Shown: positions 34,551-43,246, counted from the stretch's first letter. The stretch is 43,921 nucleotides of DNA from Bacteroidota bacterium (GCA_030618105.1 JAUXED010000007.1:1-43921); one strand, 5' to 3'. Notes: generated by a model from the sequence alone, not told the origin. Translations and numbers: made by a program.

Positions 34551-35267
34551 ATGACAGGCAACAAAATGGTTAATGAGCTAAATGAGAGATTTCAGGATTC
34601 TTCACCTGAGGAAGTAATTGGGTACTTCCTGAAAGATTTTGACGGGAAAACCGCATTTGGAACAAGTTTAGGAGCAGAAGATCAGGTATTGACCAAAATG
34701 ATCGTTGATATCGATCCCTGTACATTTATTTTTACTCTCGATACAGGAAGGTTGTTCACAGAAACATATGATTTAATCAGTAGAACTATGAATACCTATT
34801 CTGTTAAGATAAATATTTTTTTCCCTGATGCAGAAAAAGTTGAAAAGATGGTTAATGAATTTGGCATAAACCTGTTCTATGATAGTGTTAAGAAAAGGGA
34901 GCTTTGCTGTCATATCAGGAAAATTGAACCATCAAAAAGAGCTTTTTCAGGTATTAATGCATGGATTTGTGGAATACGAAGAAACCAGTCGGTTTCACGT
35001 TATGCCACGCAAGTTGTGGAATGGGATAACCAGAATAATCTTATCAAGGTAAATCCGGTTTATAAATGGACAGAAGAGCAGGTATGGGAATATATTAATA
35101 AGTATAATATCCCTTATAACCCATTGCATGATAATGGGTATCCGAGCATTTCATGCCAGCCATGTACAAGAGCAATAAAACCGGGAGAGGATGTGAGAGC
35201 AGGCAGATGGTGGTGGGAAGAACCTGAGAAAAAAGAATGTGGGTTGCATAAACATCGGAGAGAATAA
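34551..35267 (+). CDS. cysH: Phosphoadenylyl/adenylyl-sulfate reductase with iron-sulfur motif
   Basis: The 238-aa protein has the PAPS reductase fold: an FGTSLGAEDQVLTKM-type nucleotide loop (about 36-50), FIFTLDTGRLFTETYDLI, and the C-terminal catalytic ECGLH at 229-233. Two Cys pairs, C119-C120 in ELCCHIRK and C202/C205 in SCQPCTR, form the [4Fe-4S] signature of bacterial reductases that prefer APS. It reduces activated sulfate to sulfite using thioredoxin. No ATP sulfurylase (cysD/cysN), sulfite reductase or transport gene is beside it, so it is a solitary gene here. A second start at Met6 is possible. Confidence 0.93.
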   Translation: MTGNKMVNELNERFQDSSPEEVIGYFLKDFDGKTAFGTSLGAEDQVLTKMIVDIDPCTFIFTLDTGRLFTETYDLISRTMNTYSVKINIFFPDAEKVEKMVNEFGINLFYDSVKKRELCCHIRKIEPSKRAFSGINAWICGIRRNQSVSRYATQVVEWDNQNNLIKVNPVYKWTEEQVWEYINKYNIPYNPLHDNGYPSISCQPCTRAIKPGEDVRAGRWWWEEPEKKECGLHKHRRE

Positions 35268-35286
35268 TCCGAACCACGAACCTTGG

Positions 35287-35814
35287 TTACTGTGTTTGCA
35301 TTATCTCGACAACTTTTTTGTGACACAGAATATTTACCAACATCTGCAGGATAATTTCATTATCCAGATCTGATAAAAAATTTGTTAGCTTACTTTCTCT
35401 TTCCTGTTTATCTTTTATATTACTGATCTTTTTTAAATTTTTGAATTGAGATACTTTCAGTTCATTCTCAAGACTTTCCAGTAATACTTCAAATAGGAGA
35501 GATTCGGGTTTTGTACTTTTCTTTATATCGTTGGGTGCTCCTAATGTTTCGAGTTCCATGATGCATGCTTCAAGAATCTCTTTTCCGTATTTCTTTGATG
35601 CATCATAACCGCTTGAAGTTCCCATGGTATCGCGTAATGACCAGCTGCTTAAATCCTGATGGATATTCTTGATTTTAGTGATTTTTGATGAATCGTACCC
35701 AAAAACTCTTTCAAGGATCAGAATAGTGGATATTTTCCATGCTTCCAGATCGAAATCTTTATTTTCAAGTTTTTCTATCTGCTTTTTTATCAATTCAATT
35801 TCTTTTTCTTTCAT
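35287..35814 (-). CDS. Protein of unknown function, 175 aa, predominantly helical
   Basis: The frame starts with ATG and runs 175 codons. The sequence begins with a charged helix (MKEKEIELIKKQIEKLENKD) and then has DLEAWKISTILILERVFG and LSSWSLRDTMGTSSGYDASK. No membrane segment, signal peptide or catalytic motif is visible. Composition is rich in Lys, Leu and Glu and looks like a soluble cytoplasmic protein. It converges on cysH with 19 bp between stops. I do not recognise the family. Confidence 0.75.
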   Translation of the reverse strand: MKEKEIELIKKQIEKLENKDFDLEAWKISTILILERVFGYDSSKITKIKNIHQDLSSWSLRDTMGTSSGYDASKKYGKEILEACIMELETLGAPNDIKKSTKPESLLFEVLLESLENELKVSQFKNLKKISNIKDKQERESKLTNFLSDLDNEIILQMLVNILCHKKVVEIMQTQ

Positions 35815-35944
35815 TATTGTATTTGATTAGCATATTTATCAGTACTTATTACCATTCATGATAGAAAATATCCTAATAAGCTATAATAAAAATACGTTTT
35901 TTTATTAAGAAGCCGAAACAGGAACAACTAAAATTCAAATTTAT

Positions 35945-36517
35945 TCATAAAGATTGTCCGGAATAGTATTTCCGGCGTTTCTTAAATGCTTCTTTTCTGC
36001 TTCGTATGCTCATTATGGAAAAACTTACAAATAATCCTCCAATCATAATCAGGGAAACACCAGCAATAACAGAACTAAGAGTATAGCCTTCTTCGAAATT
36101 TTTTTGTAGATATAATCCAAATATTGCAGCAAAAATTATTATTAAACCAATAACCAGCGCAAAATAATCATAAATTGAATAAAGCAGGTTTGCAGTTTTG
36201 TATAGTTTTGAATTTCTGTATTTTTCAAACTGTCTCTGTGCCTGGCGTGCAGCATGTTTTCTTGCTTTCGCTTTTTCTCTTTCAACCCAGTCACGATATC
36301 TTTCCTCAGGCGTTTTTTTCGATCTGAATCCGGGTTGGTTATAGTGTTTCATTAAAAACTCATATGCTTCATTTACAAGAATAAACTTATCCTGTGCCCC
36401 GGAATCCTTATTCAGGTCAGGATGAAACTTTTTTGCTTTTTTCCTGAAAGCTCTTTTAATTTCAAGAATCCCTGAATTCGGAGAAACTTCAAGTATATTT
36501 AAATATTGACGAAGCAT
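35945..36517 (-). CDS. Membrane-anchored J-domain protein
   Basis: The 190-aa protein has an N-terminal J domain (about 1-60): YLNILEVSPNSGILEIKRAF, the HPD motif at 32-34 that stimulates DnaK ATPase, and VNEAYEFLMKHY. A long basic helix follows (KAKARKHAARQAQRQFEKY), then two membrane helices (about 115-137 and 147-168) and a basic tail. It should recruit DnaK to the inner membrane face; clients are unknown. There is no Gly/Phe or zinc-finger region, so it is not DnaJ itself. Divergent from rtcB. Confidence 0.9.
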   Translation of the reverse strand: MLRQYLNILEVSPNSGILEIKRAFRKKAKKFHPDLNKDSGAQDKFILVNEAYEFLMKHYNQPGFRSKKTPEERYRDWVEREKAKARKHAARQAQRQFEKYRNSKLYKTANLLYSIYDYFALVIGLIIIFAAIFGLYLQKNFEEGYTLSSVIAGVSLIMIGGLFVSFSIMSIRSRKEAFKKRRKYYSGQSL

Positions 36518-36595
36518 TGATAGTCTTTTTCAGAATGCAAGATAATAACATAGCTTTATAAAGTAATAAAAAAGGCAAATACTATTTAAATAAAA

Positions 36596-36650
36596 CAGGC
36601 TAAGGGCGCTTACGCTAAAGCTTCAGCCTCAGCCTTAGCCTTAGCCTTTT
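36596..36650. repeat. GCCTTAGCC low-complexity repeat with inverted ends
   Basis: GGCTAAGG at about 36598-36605 faces several CCTTAGCC units (AGCCTCAGCCTTAGCCTTAG) that end at about 36648. It sits in the divergent region between the J-protein and rtcB and could form a hairpin upstream of rtcB. The repeat unit looks like replication-slippage sequence. Confidence 0.5.
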
Positions 36651-36701
36651 ATTAAATGTTTCATATTTCTTATATTGTAGATTATTTGAAAATTGCAATA
36701 A

Positions 36702-37877
36702 ATGGAAAAGGTATTGCATATTGGCAGGCTTCCTATTAAATTGTGGTTGAATGAGATTGAAGATGGAGCCATGAAACAGGCAGTAAACCTGGCAAATCTC
36801 CCTTTTGCATTCAAACATATTGTCATTATGCCAGATTGCCACCAGGGTTATGGCATGCCTATTGGTGGTGTGCTGGCTACGAAAGGAGTTATTATTCCCA
36901 ATGCAGTTGGTGTTGATATAGGTTGCGGGATGTCGGCTGTGAGAACATCTTTGCATAATATTGAGATGAATAAACTACGCATAATTATGTCTTGTATCAG
37001 GGATCTTGTACCCCTCGGATTTAAGCATCATAAAAAAGCCCGGGATCCTGAACGTATGCCGGAAGGAAAATCCATGAAAATTGATGACTTGCCGGTTGTT
37101 TCGCGCGAATATAATAGCGCTCTTTATCAATTGGGAACACTGGGTGGCGGGAACCATTTTATTGAAATTCAGAAAGGTTCAGACGGTTTTATATGGCTAA
37201 TGGTACATTCAGGGAGTCGTAATATTGGTAAACAGGTGGCTGACCATTATAATAAACTTGCAATGAAGCTTAATGATAAATGGGGTGAATCTGAATACAG
37301 GAAATGGCAACTGGCATACCTGCCTGGAAATAGTGATGAGGGAATTATATATTGGAATGAGATGCAGTTTTGTATCGATTTTGCATTTGCAAACAGGCAA
37401 TTAATGATTGATAATATCATATCGGTATTCAGGAATGAATTTGGTGAAAAGATTAAATTTGCTCCACTGATCAATATTGCCCATAATTATGCCTCGAGAG
37501 AAAATCATTTTGGCGAACAGGTTATCGTTCATCGTAAAGGAGCTACCCAGGCTAAGAGAGGTCAAACAGGTATTATCCCTGGTTCGCAAGGCACAAACAG
37601 TTATATTGTTCGTGGTAAAGGGAATATGGATAGTTTTGAGAGTTGTTCACATGGTGCAGGAAGAGTTATGGGACGAAAACAGGCACAAAGAAGTCTGGAT
37701 CTTTCAAAAGAGATCAAAGACCTGGATAAAAAGAAAATACTTCATTCAATACGGTCAAAAAAAGATCTCGATGAAGCCCCTTCAGCTTATAAGGATATAA
37801 AGGAGGTTATGAGAAACCAATCTGATCTGGTGGAAATAATTGTTGAGTTAAAACCAATGGCAGTGATAAAAGGATAA
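36702..37877 (+). CDS. rtcB: RtcB-family RNA ligase
   Basis: The 391-aa protein carries the RtcB metal and GMP-binding set: PDCHQGYGMPIGGVLA (about 44-59), VGVDIGCGM (69-77), LGGGNHFIE, VHSGSRNIG, HNYASRENH, KGATQAKRGQTGIIPGSQGT and SCSHGAGR, in which H317 is the residue guanylylated in the reaction. RtcB joins RNA 2',3'-cyclic phosphate or 3'-phosphate ends to 5'-OH ends with GTP and Mn2+, repairing or healing cleaved RNA. It is slightly shorter than the E. coli protein. The next gene starts 5 bp after its stop, so they are co-transcribed. No archease gene or RtcR regulator is present nearby. Confidence 0.95.
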   Translation: MEKVLHIGRLPIKLWLNEIEDGAMKQAVNLANLPFAFKHIVIMPDCHQGYGMPIGGVLATKGVIIPNAVGVDIGCGMSAVRTSLHNIEMNKLRIIMSCIRDLVPLGFKHHKKARDPERMPEGKSMKIDDLPVVSREYNSALYQLGTLGGGNHFIEIQKGSDGFIWLMVHSGSRNIGKQVADHYNKLAMKLNDKWGESEYRKWQLAYLPGNSDEGIIYWNEMQFCIDFAFANRQLMIDNIISVFRNEFGEKIKFAPLINIAHNYASRENHFGEQVIVHRKGATQAKRGQTGIIPGSQGTNSYIVRGKGNMDSFESCSHGAGRVMGRKQAQRSLDLSKEIKDLDKKKILHSIRSKKDLDEAPSAYKDIKEVMRNQSDLVEIIVELKPMAVIKG

Positions 37878-37882
37878 TAGAA

Positions 37883-38797
37883 ATGGTACCTGCATATATA
37901 AAGGCGTATGAAACAGGTGTCCTTGATGAAAGGATCAGCTATGCACAGGAGCAACTTGCTGACTGTAATATGTGTCCGCGTAAATGTGGTGTAAACCGGT
38001 TGACTGGTAATAAAGGAATATGCAAAACGGGTTTCAGGGCAATGGTTTCAAGTTATAATTCCCATTATGGGGAAGAATCTCCTTTAGTTGGTAAAAATGG
38101 CTCAGGTACAATCTTCTTTACAAATTGTAATCTGCTGTGCGATTTTTGTCAGAATTTTGATATAAGTCATGAGGGAAGAGGTAATGAAGTATCTGATGAA
38201 GAATTAGCCCTGATGATGCTGCAACTTCAAAGAGGTGGTTGCCATAATATTAATTTTGTTACACCTACACATATAATACCGCAGATATTATCAGCTTTGA
38301 AGAAAGCCGTTATTGGAGGATTGAATATTCCGCTGGTATATAATTCAGGAGGATATGACCGGGTTGAAACCCTGGAGTTGCTTGATGGAATTGTTGATAT
38401 TTATATGCCCGATTTTAAGTTTTGGAATTCAGGTATCGCAGCAAGAGCTTGTGATGCAGCAGATTACCCCGAGATTGCGAAATTAGCCCTTAAGGAAATG
38501 CACAGGCAGGTGGGGAAGCTGGTTATTAATAAAAATGGTATTGCTGAACGGGGATTGCTGGTAAGGCATTTAGTACTGCCGGATGAGGCTGCAGGGACAA
38601 GAGAAATAATGAATTTTATTTCGAAGGAAATTTCATCCCGGACCTATGTGAATGTTATGTCACAGTATTATCCTTGTGGTAAAGCATATAAACATCAAGA
38701 ACTTAGTCGGAGAATAACATCAGAAGAATATTACCAGGCACTTATGAATACAAAAGAAGCCGGTATTACAAGGTTGGATAATCTTAATTTTAAATAG
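37883..38797 (+). CDS. Radical SAM protein, PflX-like (COG1313 type)
   Basis: The 304-aa protein has the radical SAM cluster motif CxxxCxxC as CNLLCDFC (C82, C86, C89). An N-terminal Cys-rich segment, DCNMCPRKCGVNR with a later Cys in KGICKTG, may hold another cluster or zinc. IFFTNCN, VTPTHIIPQIL, VYNSGGYDRVETLELLDGIV and YMPDFKFW are hallmarks of the uncharacterised PflX-like group, related to pyruvate formate-lyase activating enzymes. The substrate is unknown. A Shine-Dalgarno-like AAAGGA overlaps the end of rtcB, and the ATG is 5 bp past its stop, pointing to translational coupling. A link to RNA repair is only suggested by this arrangement. Confidence 0.9.
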   Translation: MVPAYIKAYETGVLDERISYAQEQLADCNMCPRKCGVNRLTGNKGICKTGFRAMVSSYNSHYGEESPLVGKNGSGTIFFTNCNLLCDFCQNFDISHEGRGNEVSDEELALMMLQLQRGGCHNINFVTPTHIIPQILSALKKAVIGGLNIPLVYNSGGYDRVETLELLDGIVDIYMPDFKFWNSGIAARACDAADYPEIAKLALKEMHRQVGKLVINKNGIAERGLLVRHLVLPDEAAGTREIMNFISKEISSRTYVNVMSQYYPCGKAYKHQELSRRITSEEYYQALMNTKEAGITRLDNLNFK

Positions 38798-38811
38798 AAT
38801 ATTAAATTTCG

Positions 38812-38944
38812 TAACTATTCAGAGTCTTAAGTTTGGAATGCTAAAATGCTAAAATGATTAAATGAGTAAATGTTAAAATGACTGTAATGGCTAATTTTAT
38901 TATACTTTACATTTTTGCCGACTATGGACTGCTGACTGATTAGT
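38812..38944 (+). repeat. Dispersed repeat family II, copy 3
   Basis: TAACTATTCAGAGTCTTAAG then TTTGGAATGCTAAAATGCTA is shared with 33990 and, inverted, with 22334. The central short units are few here (GAGTAAATG, TTAAAATG). The tail TTTTTGCCGACTATGGACTG is shared with the copy at 33990. Confidence 0.75.
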
Positions 38945-38978
38945 TACTAAATTTCAAATATAAAACACGGATAAATCT

Positions 38979-40031
38979 ATGAAAGAAAAAGTACGTACAG
39001 GTTTAGCTTCTTATGGAATGTCGGGCAGGGTTTTTCATGCACCCTTTCTTAAAACCAATCCAAATTTTGTTTTGAAAAAAATTGTTGAAAGGAAACCAAA
39101 AGGCTCAAAAGAAAAATATCCGGAAGTGGAGATTGTACAAAGCTATAAGGAGCTAATAGATGATAAAAATATTGACCTCGTTATTGTTAATACCCCGGAC
39201 CAAACCCATTGGGAATTAACGAAGAAAGCACTGGAAGCAGGTAAACATGTTGTTGTCGAGAAACCTTTTGTTGTGGAATCTTCGAAAGGAGAAGAACTTA
39301 TTAAAATAGCTGAAGAAAAAAATTTGATGCTTAGTGTTTTTCAAAATCGAAGGTGGGATGGTGATTTTATGACAGTGAAAAAAGTAATAGAAAAAGGTTG
39401 GCTGGGAAGATTAGTGGAGTATGAAGCTCATTTCGACCGGTTCAGGAATTTTATCAAAGAGAATACCTGGAAGGAAGAGGAGGGAAAAGGTACGGGAATA
39501 ATATATAACCTGGGTTCACATTTAATTGACCAGGCACTTGTTTTGTTTGGATTACCTGAAGTGGTAAATGCAAACATCCGTACATTTCGTGATGGAGGGA
39601 AGGTAAATGATTATTTTGATATCCGGCTTGAGTATGAAACTTTCAGGGTGATATTAAAGTCATCGTATTTGGTTCGCGAACAGGGACCCAAATACATATT
39701 GCATGGAACCAGCGGGTCGTTTGTGAAATCCGGTACCGATCCGCAGGAGGAAATGCTGGATAAATGTGTTCTGCCGGTTGGTAATGAGTGGGCAAAAGAA
39801 GAGGAAGGACAGTGGGGGTTGTTAAATACAAATATTAACGGTAATGATGTAAGGAAAAGGATTGAAACCCTGCAGGGGAATTATAACGAATTCTATAATA
39901 ATATATATAAGGCGATTAAGGAAGACGAGGAGTTGGCGGTCAAACCCGGTGAGGCTTTAGATGTTATCAGAATTATTGAAATGGCAATAAGGAGTAACCG
40001 GGAGGGGAGAGGTTTAAAATTAAAAATTTAA
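38979..40031 (+). CDS. Gfo/Idh/MocA-family oxidoreductase
   Basis: The 350-aa protein has an N-terminal Rossmann domain. The start RTGLASYGMSGRVFHAPFL is the variant seen in the YdgJ/YhhX-like branch, followed by VIVNTPDQTHWELTKKALEA and GKHVVVEKPFVVE with the EKP lysine. A C-terminal beta-sheet domain holds RRWDGDFMTVKKVI and YNLGSHLIDQALVLFGLP, including the GSHLID His/Asp typical of the catalytic site. It uses NAD(P) to oxidise or reduce sugars or polyols; the substrate is unknown. Monocistronic, downstream of a repeat family II copy. Confidence 0.92.
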   Translation: MKEKVRTGLASYGMSGRVFHAPFLKTNPNFVLKKIVERKPKGSKEKYPEVEIVQSYKELIDDKNIDLVIVNTPDQTHWELTKKALEAGKHVVVEKPFVVESSKGEELIKIAEEKNLMLSVFQNRRWDGDFMTVKKVIEKGWLGRLVEYEAHFDRFRNFIKENTWKEEEGKGTGIIYNLGSHLIDQALVLFGLPEVVNANIRTFRDGGKVNDYFDIRLEYETFRVILKSSYLVREQGPKYILHGTSGSFVKSGTDPQEEMLDKCVLPVGNEWAKEEEGQWGLLNTNINGNDVRKRIETLQGNYNEFYNNIYKAIKEDEELAVKPGEALDVIRIIEMAIRSNREGRGLKLKI

Positions 40032-40093
40032 AATTAAAAATTAAAAAGTTACATACAGGACTGAACCTAACTCGAAACCCGAAACCCGCTTCG

Positions 40094-40119
40094 TCCACCG
40101 TAGTGGTAACGAAGGTGGA
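40094..40119. terminator. Hairpin TCCACC...GGTGGA between convergent genes (copy 2)
   Basis: TCCACCGTAG, TGGTAA, CGAAGGTGGA forms the same stem as at 3227-3252 with a different loop. It lies between the rightward oxidoreductase and the leftward DUF4405 gene, again a convergent pair, which favours bidirectional termination, though this is an inference. Confidence 0.45.
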
Positions 40120-40137
40120 TAACGCGTAACTCTTTGG

Positions 40138-40911
40138 CTACTTTTTATATTCATTAATTATTTTCTCAATATCACTCATTCTAAAACCATAATCTCTTTT
40201 TAGCAATCCGAGTCTTTGATTATCAGAAACAGACTCAGGGATATTAAGTTTTTTCTTAATATAATTTGATGGAACATCATTGGCTAAAGATACTTCCCCG
40301 ATAGTCATATAACCCCTGATCTCAATATCCGTATCAGAATGATTATGCCTTTCATGGGAATCTTCGGTTTCTTTTAATATAACACTATCATCATTTTCTG
40401 TTATGCTCTTATTTTTACTGTATTTTGCAACGACATCATCATCTTTTATAGCAGCTTTATTATCATGTATATCCGTTATTTCTGTATCTGATATAATGTT
40501 TTCATCTGTTACCAGTCGTCCTTGCCCTTGTATTATTTCACCTATTTCAGGTTTTACAAAAAAAGCAAAGAGAAAAAGAAGGGCACTGGTAAAAACAAAT
40601 ATACTTGTAACTAGTTTACGTGCTAATGTTCCACTGACCAGTTTACGAAATAGAGATAAAATCAATTTCCAGTGAAAAATAGTATGTAACAACAGCAGTC
40701 CCAATAAAACAAATGCAATAACAAGATGAATAGCACCCCATTCATGCCTGTCCATATTAAAAAAATAAAGTTCAACATTTTCCCCATACTTAATCCATCT
40801 GTCATGTCCGGGAATTAATACGTATTTCATCAGTAAACCTATTCCTGCAATAGCTGCCATGCAGAGAAACATTAAAGAATCGATTAAGAAATTAATTTTT
40901 GACTTAGACAT
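40138..40911 (-). CDS. DUF4405-type cytochrome b-like membrane protein with C-terminal helical domain
   Basis: The 257-aa protein begins with membrane helices at about 8-28 and 60-85, with histidines placed as in haem-binding DUF4405 proteins (DRHEWGAIH and LLHTIFHW), and has a third helix at about 100-118 (FVFTSALLFLFAFFV). A polar Asp/Lys/Asn-rich linker of about 70 residues follows, then a small helical domain (about 200-257: YMTIGEVSLANDVPSNYIKK, then KRDYGFRMSDIEKIINEY). That C-terminal module accompanies DUF4405 or cytochrome-like domains in other bacteria as far as I recall, and its function is unknown. A role in electron transfer is possible. No partner oxidoreductase gene is adjacent. 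Confidence 0.78.
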   Translation of the reverse strand: MSKSKINFLIDSLMFLCMAAIAGIGLLMKYVLIPGHDRWIKYGENVELYFFNMDRHEWGAIHLVIAFVLLGLLLLHTIFHWKLILSLFRKLVSGTLARKLVTSIFVFTSALLFLFAFFVKPEIGEIIQGQGRLVTDENIISDTEITDIHDNKAAIKDDDVVAKYSKNKSITENDDSVILKETEDSHERHNHSDTDIEIRGYMTIGEVSLANDVPSNYIKKKLNIPESVSDNQRLGLLKRDYGFRMSDIEKIINEYKK

Positions 40912-41425
40912 AATTCATATAATTTTTTAAATATAATTATTATTTTTTTGTTTTGTGCAATGGGATAACCAAAAGCAGTTTAAAATAATCATATTTGGTC
41001 TTCTATATATTACAACACACGCATATTATGGGTTACAAAATAATTTTGTCCAAATAATATAACACTGCAACAGAAATGTAAATAATATACCTGTAGATTT
41101 ATATATTATTCTTTTCTTTTCGATAATCAACTAAAACAGGCATACCATTATAATTATTATGGATATTCTTTTCATACGTTTAAATCTTTTATGTTAGTGA
41201 CAAGGTTACTTATATTTTCTACCTTTTTACAAGTTCAGTGGTATTTGTTACTCGCTCCCACAAAAACCCATGGCGCAAACCCGCTCGTGAACTTCCATGT
41301 GAAAAAATCCGGATACTGTTGCGCAACCGTTATTTAATCATTTTTATTTGTGCATTAATAATACATGGAAGTTTCATTTTGATTTTTTTTATTGGTTTAA
41401 AATAACAATTTATTTGTAATGTGTA
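40912..41425. other. AT-rich intergenic region with a long-range inverted repeat
   Basis: I see no gene in this 514-bp stretch. The left part is AT-rich and must carry the DUF4405 promoter; TATATTTA at about 40929-40936 (minus strand) is a near match to the -7 element. The right part holds AACTTCCATGT at 41290-41300 and its exact reverse complement ACATGGAAGTT at 41363-41373, with TTGCGCAA-type palindromic sequence between. Confidence 0.5.
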
Positions 41426-43246
41426 TTATCTCTTTGGCTCATAAATGTAAACAATTAAATCGTCCAGCAATACCTTTTTTTTCCCTCTATGCCATAAATA
41501 CACTTTTAAATTATCTTCTTTAGTTCGTACTTCAGGAGTTAAGTAATCAATTTTAATTTCGTTCCATTCATTATATTTAATTTCCTCTTTTTTAATCCCT
41601 AAGGCACGATAATGATATGGCTTATTCTTGTAATGAAAGCTAACTATTAATAAAGGAGGTTCTTCATTATATTTTTCAGGGATAAATACCCTTGCAGATC
41701 CCTGAATCCAGGCGTGATCATGGTCAGTTAAATCTTTATATTTTATATCAATTCCAGGAGAAAACGTATTGTTTTCATCCATGATAAATACTCCCTTTGT
41801 ATTTGTTGTTGCATCTGTTCTTTCTCCAAAGAAATTCTGATAAAGTATTTTCTTGTTATAATCTTCTTCGTTAATAAAATGCTCAAAAGTTTCCACTGAT
41901 CTTTCTACTAAAAGTAATTTCTTATCATTTTCACAAACTTTTGTTTTACCAAATATTGCAAAATAGTACTCCATAGTCATTCTTTCTTTGCTGATGACAT
42001 TATTTTCAAATTGCCATGTTTGAAATAAATTGAGTGTGATAAAAAATAAGCCAATGGAAATAACTATAAATCTACTTACGACCGATGCTAATTTCACTTT
42101 TTCAATAAAATACCCTAATGGTATAGCTAATAATACATAAGCAGGAACTAAGGATCTGGAGCTGTAGCTCCCTCCTGCATACCACCATGTGGTCCAGCTT
42201 GATGTTATATAAATATCTACTATTATAAATGCAGATATTGCAAAAAATACGGGTCGGTTTTTTTTGTACAGATAATACAAACCTATAAATGAAAAGATCA
42301 TAACAGGAGTATAAACAAACCACCCTTTCCTAAAACTAAATAAAAATTTTATGATATATGGCGATATAAGGTCTAATCCTTCTCCGGCATTTGTATAAGA
42401 GTAAAATAGATATTGTCCTGTAATTGACTTCCAATATAGAAATTGTGGTAAAAGGACGATAAAGATACAAGTGATAACTGTTATTAAATGAGAAAAATGT
42501 GTCTTAAATAGTTCAAATTTGTTTTTGTGAAAATTTTGTTTGGAATACCACAACAAAGGGATTAGAATACATACTACCTCAGAAGGTCTGATTAGAGTAA
42601 TAAAACCAACAGATAAACCAATAATAATTGCATATTTTAATTTTTGCTTTTTGTACCATTCGATTGTATAATAAGTAAGTATAGCATAAAATGTAAAAAG
42701 AAAATTATGAGAAAGTAATGTTCCGTCAAAAGCTGTTAACTGGAAATAATTAGTGCCAAAAAAGATTATTACCAGGATGATACAGGTTGTAAAATGACTA
42801 AAGAAATGCAGTAATACTTTTGAAAAAAAGATTAATCCTATTATAGCATATATCAATCCACCAATGGCAATTGAATACTGATAAGGAAGAGATAACCCAT
42901 CAGCCGGATAACCGAGAGGCTCAGCAATTAAATGAGCAAGAAAGAAAAAAGGAGAATAGAGTATTGATAACCCCATTGTATATTTCATCACCCAATTCCC
43001 GTTATCAAGTTCAATTGCCTGATAAAGAGTTGCAGTTGGATCATAAGCACTTATCAGGTTAGTTAACCATTCCTGATTACTCAGGCTTAGATCATGATAA
43101 ATGTATTTTGCCGGTAGATATAAATAGTAACCAAATACATCCCAAGTTAAAATGTTTAATGGCTCGAAGAAAAATCTAAATACTACTAAAACCAGGCCTA
43201 GTAATAATATCAGGTGTTTATATGAATAATTGTTTACTATATTCAT
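41426..43246 (-). CDS. Multi-spanning membrane protein, GT-C glycosyltransferase-like
   Basis: The 606-aa protein has about ten to twelve membrane helices in residues 10-420 and then a soluble C-terminal part (about 440-606) rich in beta strands (VFIMDENNTFSPGIDIKYKD, LIVSFHYKNKPYHYRALGIK). Early in the first loop, TWDVFGYYLYLPAKYIY places an acidic residue where GT-C enzymes such as ArnT/PMT-type transferases keep a catalytic Asp. The overall pattern suggests transfer of a sugar from a lipid-phosphate donor on the periplasmic side. The tail may be a carbohydrate-binding-like domain. No other glycan gene is nearby, so the role is open. Confidence 0.7.
   Translation of the reverse strand: MNIVNNYSYKHLILLLGLVLVVFRFFFEPLNILTWDVFGYYLYLPAKYIYHDLSLSNQEWLTNLISAYDPTATLYQAIELDNGNWVMKYTMGLSILYSPFFFLAHLIAEPLGYPADGLSLPYQYSIAIGGLIYAIIGLIFFSKVLLHFFSHFTTCIILVIIFFGTNYFQLTAFDGTLLSHNFLFTFYAILTYYTIEWYKKQKLKYAIIIGLSVGFITLIRPSEVVCILIPLLWYSKQNFHKNKFELFKTHFSHLITVITCIFIVLLPQFLYWKSITGQYLFYSYTNAGEGLDLISPYIIKFLFSFRKGWFVYTPVMIFSFIGLYYLYKKNRPVFFAISAFIIVDIYITSSWTTWWYAGGSYSSRSLVPAYVLLAIPLGYFIEKVKLASVVSRFIVISIGLFFITLNLFQTWQFENNVISKERMTMEYYFAIFGKTKVCENDKKLLLVERSVETFEHFINEEDYNKKILYQNFFGERTDATTNTKGVFIMDENNTFSPGIDIKYKDLTDHDHAWIQGSARVFIPEKYNEEPPLLIVSFHYKNKPYHYRALGIKKEEIKYNEWNEIKIDYLTPEVRTKEDNLKVYLWHRGKKKVLLDDLIVYIYEPKR

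Noticed and set aside
36615-36956. 113-codon minus-strand frame opposite the rtcB start
   Set aside because: It is antisense to the conserved rtcB N-terminus and ends in the low-complexity repeat; the rtcB frame has clear motifs.
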